Part shown: piece by piece, positions 57,780 through 64,000 of the stretch
Numbering within the stretch: position 1 is the stretch's first letter
How the letters are laid out: the number at the start of each line of letters is the position of its first letter
Source: Vespula vulgaris
Lineage: Eukaryota > Arthropoda > Insecta > Hymenoptera > Vespidae
Reading direction: 5' to 3'
Assembly: GCF_905475345.1 (NCBI RefSeq)
Contig: NC_066602.1
Coordinates: 1,426,001-1,490,000 of the forward strand
DNA length: 64,000 nt
Notes under the pieces: generated by a model
Seen by the model: the letters and a program-made list of their open reading frames with translations, nothing else
Database searches by the model: none
What the model was told of the DNA's origin: nothing
Translations under genes and position numbers: made by a program

Positions 57780-58320
57780 GATATTTCCTAGCCTCCTACC
57801 ACCGTTCGAACGTAGCTTTATGAAACAATACAACATGGGAATCGGGACGGTTCGTCGTCATGACCATTAAAAATGTTTTCTTCCTATATCTCTTTCTGGT
57901 TATTATCGATTACCTAACGAGCACGGTATAAAAGAAGGTATTAGGAGTAAGTTAAAGACAAGAACGATGTTTCAAAAGGAAATGTCTTGCTATTGATTCC
58001 TGCATGATCATTTATAGTAATCCTTAGAAGCACTAGAAAAATTTTGAAAGACGTTGAGAATTTTAGATAATAAAATATCTCCGACCTATCTCTAATTCAT
58101 TGTGTGCTCTACATGCATGAGATATATGGATATGTATTTTTTTCCCCACTTTTTAAAATTGGGCCTATAATGTGAAGTATCCTGCACTGTCGATGAAATG
58201 TAACGAAAAACTGAAAATTTCAAAGGACGATTAGATACTTCTCATGCTGATCACTTCGCCGATTATACAAATTTTTATTATGGAAAAAAGAAATCGGAAA
58301 AAACTATTGTTTGCATAAAT
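57780..58320 (+). pseudogene. C family copy 6 (distal)
   Basis: Counterpart of 12.60-13.16 kb. TATA mutated to TTTATGAA. The ATG frame MFSSYISFWLLSIT stops early, and the hydrophobic frame lacks ATG. Second exon shortened. Confidence 0.4.
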
Positions 58321-58461
58321 AACATTTTCGGCCGACGTTTGACAGATGGAAATTACAAATTTGGGTAATAACGCTCACAAGATATTTTTGTTATGAGAAA
58401 ATTTCAACGATAAAATTAATTCCTTTTCAGTTAATATTAACTCTTAATACGGTGCGATGAA

Positions 58462-58683
58462 TTAATCGAAGCAGAAGCGTTTATCACAATATACAGTAGT
58501 GTAAAGTGGATCATTAGATATGGGAGTCAATAGGAAATGGGAACAGTCAGTCGAATTGAAACAGATTGGTCCACAAACCTGTCTCCCCCCACACCAATCT
58601 CTTGAGGAACGTTTGACCGCGGAATAAGGAGTTTTGATTGACTGGCCTAAAACGCATCCCAAGAATAACGCGAAAAGAAACAT
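58462..58683 (-). CDS. A family six-cysteine secreted peptide precursor (open)
   Basis: From ATG 58,681-58,683 to TAA: 73 residues. Residues 1-14 (MFLFALFLGCVLGQ) form a short signal-like leader. KR at 24-25 is a possible processing site. Then six cysteines at 31, 37, 41, 47, 66 and 71, spaced C-X5-C-X3-C-X5-C-X18-C-X4-C. There is one NST glycosylation site. The expected start further upstream (ATG at 24.9 and 43.5 kb) is disrupted here, so the start is uncertain. The proximal copy is frameshifted. The layout resembles small disulfide-rich secreted peptides in general; no specific family is recognised and activity is unknown. Confidence 0.45.
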   Translation of the reverse strand: MFLFALFLGCVLGQSIKTPYSAVKRSSRDWCGGRQVCGPICFNSTDCSHFLLTPISNDPLYTTVYCDKRFCFD

Positions 58684-59039
58684 AAATATAATCAATGTTT
58701 TTATGTAAATCTATATTCTTTTTCACTATGTAATAAAGAAAGAGAGAAGCTTGTTAACTTGAATAATACAAATAAAACAGAAGATAATATTACGAAACAA
58801 ATTTTCAAGCAATATTTCTTGCTGGACATTAATATGTATTTTTAAATATTTTAAACGATAAAACTGGGAAAAATATTAATAGTCGATTATCAAAATTCTT
58901 TAGTTAATTTCTAGTTGCAAATTGTAAAGAACAGAAGGTATGAAACAAAGAAAAGACCAGAAACAAAAAAGGAAAATAATTTCTCCAGTTAATGGGAGTA
59001 TCATTGAGAAGTTTTGCTTACTTACTTCCCACCCACGAC

Positions 59040-59390
59040 ATTTCGGCTCTTTCTTTGACATAATACGTGGTATTGATTAACTGCATAGAATGTAAATCTC
59101 TTTCCACCGAGCCACGCCTCGGAAATTAGCTAGGTCATCCAAGATGGCGATTTGCGGAAGAAACTCTCCCGCAGAAGTCATCTTCTCAATAATTTTTGAA
59201 GGAGTAATACGCAAGTAAATGATAGAATGATCGCGTATATATTTCTTACGTCTCAAAAGAAACTTACAAGCAGTTCAAACAGTACTAACAATTCCTTCAT
59301 TCTCACTAGTCTTTTGTTCGTTATCGATATAAAGTAAATTTATCAGTAGTCATTAGTATATAATTTATTATCAAATTTCAGTTCTATTGT
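59040..59390 (+). promoter_or_regulatory. B 5' region (distal of copy 3)
   Basis: Counterpart of 13,850-14,200. Confidence 0.35.
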
Positions 59391-59393
59391 GGT

Positions 59394-60165
59394 AATGAAA
59401 TTAACGTAATCTATGCCATCCTAATTATTATTTTGTTGCTTTTCTGAGAGGATGCTATATCTGTCTTAAATGGGCGTAACCCGATTTGCCTTTGATGACT
59501 GCATAATTTAAGTGAACAATTGAACGTCTATCCTAAGTCTTAACTAATTTACGAAATTTAAATTATGTCAGAGGTATACGAGACTAACCTAAGGCAAAAG
59601 CAATTCCAATTTCTGGGAAGTATTGCAGAGGATCCGTATTGAACGATATCTGGATTCTAATTACGTCCAAAGAAGATATATAGATTTCAACTAAGCCCAA
59701 TGTGATCATTAAACATTTGACATCCAAAATGATACACTCTTCAATTGGTACTTCCTGTTCTTCCTCACATCCGACGATTCGTTTTACTTGGCTAGTAGAA
59801 ATGTCCGAAAGTCAACGAGCGTAGGAAATGGAAACGTTTACCTCTTCAGACTTATATTTAAATGGTAAATCAATCAGTGCTGTCTTTATCGAATGTTAAG
59901 ATATTTTAGAGATAATATATAAATTTTTTATTTTAAAGTGTAATATGGAATATAAAATCTGTATCATAGGTATATTTTATAATAACTTATTGAATTTTTA
60001 CAGAGATTTTATCTTGGCAACGAGAATATTTCTGTTGATTAGCATTATTGAAGCATATTGAAGCAGAAGCATGTTTCAAGAGACAATTGAAAATTCTAAC
60101 AAAGGAAGGAATATCATTAGCTATTGTCCATGTATGCATTATGTGATTGTGAATACCTAGGAAGA
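59394..60165 (+). pseudogene. B family copy 10 (distal of copy 3)
   Basis: A leader ATG is present (GGTAATGAAATTAACG), but a deletion shifts the frame. Exon 2, exon 3 (FYLGNENISVD then stop) and the fused last exon (QETIENSNKGRNIISY) mirror copy 3. Confidence 0.45.
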
Positions 60166-60234
60166 GGAAAAAGAAGAAAAGACATACGTGCTTGACGACG
60201 AAGTTTCTAAAGCCCAATATGGCAATGTTTTATG
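59987..60234 (-). pseudogene. C-type gene opposite B copy 10
   Basis: A 76-codon open minus frame with CLFFFFLFLGIHNHIM and ANDIPSFVRIFNCLLKHAS, equal in length to the proximal copy. The TATA box is mutated (TTTATG on plus). ATG at 60,186 opens the other, 22-codon frame (MSFLLFPLPRYSQSHNAYM..). Confidence 0.4.
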
Positions 60235-60239
60235 AAGCT

Positions 60240-60740
60240 TGGAACAAGGGTACGAGGAAATGGGAAGGACTTACCTTTTTCAAAGCATCTAACTATGAGC
60301 GGCTTTAGCTGGAGGGTATAAGCGATTGTGTTCAAAAAGCTTTGTCGAAGAGCCGTCCGACGTTCCATGCGAGGTAAGGGTCAAAGGGGAATTAAAATTA
60401 AACTGAGGGAGGTTTATAATACAAAATAATTGAACAGACAGGGACGATCAAAAGATTCATCTTTTTTCAAAGTAATACCATTAGCAGGGGAATACTTTTA
60501 AAGTAAACGTGAAATAGAAAGTCCACGTCACGTCATTGTTATTCCATCGATTTAAATTAAGTAACAATTCGAAATAATTAAATGGGAGAAGTATTGAATT
60601 CTATATTTCAAACTGTTTGCCGTAACATTCGCAACATATACTTAAAAGATATTCGTAATATTTAATTAGCGTTTTTCTTAAATATTGAAATTTGGACGAA
60701 ATAATTGGGTGCGTAGCGCTAATTACCCATTTAGTATGTT
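60240..60740. other. Post-B link (distal)
   Basis: Counterpart of 15,060-15,560; no gene seen. Confidence 0.3.
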
Positions 60741-61530
60741 ATGAAAGGAATTTCGTTATAGTGGATGTCCGTAATACGTTCTCCCATATTTATCGTCAAG
60801 TACCTTCGTTTAAACCTTTCTCCATTATCTCTCTCCATGTACGTGTGCTCTGGTGCGCGTCTATCCGCGTAAGGTCGAGTGGTTGGCATTGAGTGTGCGT
60901 GTGTACGTAGAACTCCTGTCTTATTTTGACAATAAGGAAAGTATTTTTTCATTTATTTTCCTGTCATCAGACCAAGCGAACAATAGGAGATTGGCTGTAT
61001 TATTCAGTTGCCTATTTAGCTTCATTGTTTGATAGCACGCTTGCTTGAATATAGCAATAGCCTATATTCTTAGGAACCAATTGATTTGGAACATGATATA
61101 CGAAATATTAGGTAATTAGAAGTATAATGGGATTATTGTTTTGCATTCTCCAACAGGGAGTAACTTTCTAGAACAATTTACCCGTTCATATGGAAGAATC
61201 ATATCAGCCGTGGTATATCGATCAGCAAAAGACAAATTAAATCATACAGCTAAATAGATAATTGAGTTATACCGCTAATCGTATTATCGCATTCTGCTTG
61301 GTTTGATGAGAGGAGAACTAATGAAAAAATACCATCCTTGTTTTCAAAATATGAGTGGAGATGTACGCAACACGCACACTCATTTCCGTCCACTTGACTG
61401 GAGCACGTAAACGCGCATGGGCACGGAGAGAGGTAGTAATAAATCGTTCAATATGATGGTGCTGGACGAAAGGTAGGAGAGAAGGTAATCCTCAACGAGC
61501 AAATCGTTAAATGCCGATCGATACCCATTA
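60740..61530. repeat. D element, compact inverted pair (distal)
   Basis: Counterpart of 15,560-16,345, very similar. Confidence 0.6.
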
Positions 61531-61990
61531 ACAAGGAAATTTGTAGACAAGGAGGATCATATAGTTTTGCAAAAAAAAATCACAGTTTTGTCCATTATAA
61601 TTTTCTATGATATGTGCGATAAATGTTGAATCAATTCTTTTCCAACATTATCATCCCTCGCATTATGTGTGAGGTCTTTCCGTTTTATTATTACATGACA
61701 TCAGTATTACTGCTGTCGTTTTATATTTTTTATATTTTTTCCCGATTAATATTTTTTTTTCTAACATGTCTGTATTAATATTTGTCTTGAATCCAAAATT
61801 CTCCTTCGATATTACTTATGACACGAAACTAACTCATGTTTGGAAATTTTGCCATTCTCTTAATGAAAAAGAAATGGGTAATTAAAAGCTTGGTAGTCTC
61901 AAATTGTATAAACTCTCTTTAAGTGGTTGAAAGAAGCTTTCAGACCATTGTGAACGAACTTCTTCGTAAAATCGACTGATATACTTTTTA
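61530..61990 (-). pseudogene. K family (distal), truncated by deletion
   Basis: Relative to 16,345-17,018, about 220 bp are missing between CTCAAATTGTATA (61,911) and AACTCTCTTTAAGTGG. The exon RFYEEVRSQWSESF..LKES is therefore cut after about 23 codons. Confidence 0.55.
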
Positions 61991-62019
61991 TATAATTTGT
62001 TTATTTGACCATTTCTTTA

Positions 62020-62481
62020 TTAACTAACTCAGTGGTTCTCTCGGTGGGGAAACACGGGAAAGAGGGGAAGGTAATATTAGGAAACCATAAATGTAACGAA
62101 AGACATAGAGTACAATATTTACATAAAGATACAAATATAATTACGTAACTATAGGAGAGGGGAAATATTTATCCCCATGCGTTCTAGTTAGAGGATTAGA
62201 ATCTAGAATGCTTGGTCTTCTAACGTGACGACATGGGATTTTCCGACCCAGCAAGTGTGTCTCATACGCGAAATAATCCCTAGTTGTCATACGTACCAAA
62301 GAACAGCTTTACAAATAATACTAACGGTTTAAACACGATTAGATTCAGTAGAAAATTTCATTTCTATATCATAGAAATGAAATTGATTCTCTTGATTCAT
62401 AGCATTTTAATTATTATTTTGTTGCGTTTAGGAATAGTTGCTGTAGCATTTAAAAGGCTTCATCTTATTTATTTTCGGTAG
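62020..62481 (+). pseudogene. U element and B leader fragment (distal)
   Basis: Counterpart of 17,050-17,560. The 34-codon leader at 62,377-62,481 is still open (MKLILLIHSILIIILLRLG), with two residue changes. Part of the 5' block (GTGATTTTCG..GTAATACG) is deleted. Confidence 0.45.
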
Positions 62482-63500
62482 TTATACGATTGAAATATAT
62501 CAAATTATAGCGAAAGTATTATGATATGTATTATGAAGTTACGGTACTCATTAAGCACACATAGTATGTGTATATAAATGTAGTATAACAGCTAATTGAG
62601 ATAAACTTCCATATAATCCCCATTTAAGGAGTGTATACTGCCATGTATTTGTCTTTATAAGAAAATGTTCGTTCTTTACTTCGATATATTACGGTAAACT
62701 TAAATTCGAAAAAAATTTAATCCAATGTACATTTTCTTCGAAGAATAATTTCTTATTTACAGTAAGAAAATTTGCTACTTTCATTTCCGTTTAAAGTTCT
62801 TCGACATGTATCTACTTAGCGAGATTGTAATCCAATCTCTTTTCCAATAAATAAACATTTAATCTATTAAATATAACTAGTAAGTATAAGGTAGACTTAC
62901 GAAAGAAGTAACAGTACGAATTTCCTATATGAATATTCGATTAATTAGTCTTGATAATTACAATAATTATTATTATAATAGTTAATTATATCATAAATAA
63001 TTACAGTTTTATATGATTATTTCAATTAAAAAATAGACGAATTATTGTAAGATTCTCATTAGGAAATTCCAAGATATATTACACAGATCATTTCGCGTGA
63101 ACATAGAATATATATACATATAATTACATAACTATAGGAGAGGGGAAATTATTTATCCCCATGCGTTCTAGTTAGGGAATTAGATTTTACGAAGCTTGGT
63201 CTTCTATCCTGCTAACATGGGACTAATAAAACTAGGTTAAGTCATTCCTTCCGTGATTTTCGACCCAGTAATACGCAAGTGCGTCTCATACGCGAAATAA
63301 TCCCTAGCTATCATACGTGCCAAACAACAGCTTTACAAATAAGAGAAACGATTGAAACACCCTTTATCACTGATCATTCTATTATTCCATTAATATTCTT
63401 TAAATTTAGCACTATATTTGTATAAGATTTATTAGAAAATTCCATTTCCATATTATAGAAGTTACCGGATAATTACTCCAATTTGGGATTCATACCATTT
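62481..63500. other. Spacer and B 5' block (distal)
   Basis: Counterpart of 17,560-18,600. The TA-rich tract of 18,199-18,230 is shorter here. No gene seen. Confidence 0.35.
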
Positions 63501-63748
63501 AGAATATTTGAGATAAATTCACTTATAAATAATAATACTTTCTTCGACTGCATATAATCTACGAAAATATTCAATAAATTATTATAAAATAAATAGATAT
63601 GATATAGATTTTACATTCCACATTACATTTTAGAATAAAAAATTTATCTTACCTCTAAAACATCTTACCATTAAATAAACACAGCATTGATTGATTTTCC
63701 ATTTAAACATAAATGTAAAAAGGAAAATGTTTCCATATATTAATCTCG

Positions 63749-64000
63749 TTGATGGTCTGGCATTTGTACTATCCATGTAAGACGTATCGTCGGATGTACG
63801 GAGGAACAGAAAGTGTCAACGGAAATGTGTTTCACTTCGGATGTGCAATGTTTTATTATCTGGTGGAGCGTTGTTCTTCTTTGGAATTACAATTCAAATA
63901 TAAGTCAGTTCGGCTCCTTTGCAATACATCCAAGCTATTGGAACTGCTTTCATCTTCGGTTAGTTTAGTATATTTCTGAAACAATATAAAATTCGTAGAT
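63749..64000 (-). pseudogene. B family copy 12 (cut by window end)
   Basis: Counterpart of 18,851-19,102. Exon 2 carries the same stop and frameshift. The leader and promoter lie beyond the window. Confidence 0.45.

Larger units (their letters stand above)
50781..64000. repeat. Second copy of the 45-kb unit (cut by window end)
   Basis: This is the distal copy of 5,590-19,102. It begins abruptly after a B-module end (TAGCGTTTTTCATAAATATT) and resumes with the U element also seen at 5,590. It has lost about 220 bp corresponding to 16,735-16,957, carries an expanded AT microsatellite, and differs by scattered point changes. Some stretches, such as 52,030-52,455, are nearly identical to the proximal copy. 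It must continue beyond 64,000. Confidence 0.85.

Noticed and set aside
1..64000. Autonomous transposon, retrovirus or integrated virus
   Set aside because: No reverse transcriptase, integrase, transposase, capsid or envelope-like motif and no long terminal repeats were seen. The AGCTTT words considered as polydnavirus-like excision signals are too short and common to mean anything here.
1..64000. tRNA, rRNA, CRISPR or bacterial operons
   Set aside because: No T-loop/anticodon arrangements, rRNA-like conserved blocks, regular short direct repeats or ribosome-binding-site organisation were found.

Overview
This looks like eukaryotic, almost certainly animal and probably insect, nuclear DNA. 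It is strongly A+T-rich (judged by eye, not counted). CpG is not depleted. No reading frame exceeds about 130 codons, and no prokaryotic gene organisation, rRNA, tRNA, CRISPR or transposase/reverse-transcriptase domain is visible. Short frames are flanked by GT/AG splice signals and TATA boxes. A hymenopteran-like insect fits the composition, but the order cannot be proved from this sequence, and no coding family here was recognised by name. Family letters below (A, B, C, E, F, G, H, K, plus repeat elements D and U) are working labels for this window only.

The window is a mosaic of diverged copies of a few modules, many inverted. The largest event is a direct duplication: about 5,590-19,102 recurs at about 50,781-64,000, offset 44.9-45.2 kb. 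This implies a tandem unit of about 45.2 kb (5,590-50,780) whose second copy runs off the right edge. Within the unit the same modules recur in older, more diverged form.

A module read with family B on + runs: F and A on the minus strand; C on the plus strand opposite them; the A-B intergenic region with the B promoter; then B as a chain of small exons beginning with a hydrophobic leader. A second C-type promoter and leader lies opposite the B 3' exons. Inverted D-element pairs follow. U-element and K exons close the minus-oriented B copies. E, G and H lie in 4.0-4.9, 8.8-12, 21.9-22.2, 29.6-34.7 and 54-57 kb.

Layout: 1-5.6 kb, B(-)/A(+)/D/E. 5.6-12 kb, U/B(-)/A(+)/G/H/D/E. 12-17 kb, F(-)/C(+)/A(-)/B(+)/D pair/K(-). 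17-23 kb, back-to-back B fragments, A(+), D, E(-), D. 23-28.7 kb, F(-)/C(+)/A(-), the best-spliced B(+), D pair, K(-). 28.7-34.9 kb, a nest of inverted and tandem G/E/H copies. 35-40.3 kb, D, C(+), K(-), a U palindrome, K(+). 40.3-45 kb, D pair, C(+), B(-), A(+), F(+). 45-50.78 kb, D pair, C(+), A(-), B(+). 50.78-64 kb, the second copy of 5.59-19.1 kb.

Most copies carry stops, frameshifts or lost start codons. Several frames nevertheless stay open across diverged copies: the K terminal exons, the H frame, the F acidic exon, a six-cysteine A peptide, the two C exons and the B exon chain. The picture is a birth-and-death cluster of small, mostly secreted-looking proteins with many pseudogenes. 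No function is assigned.
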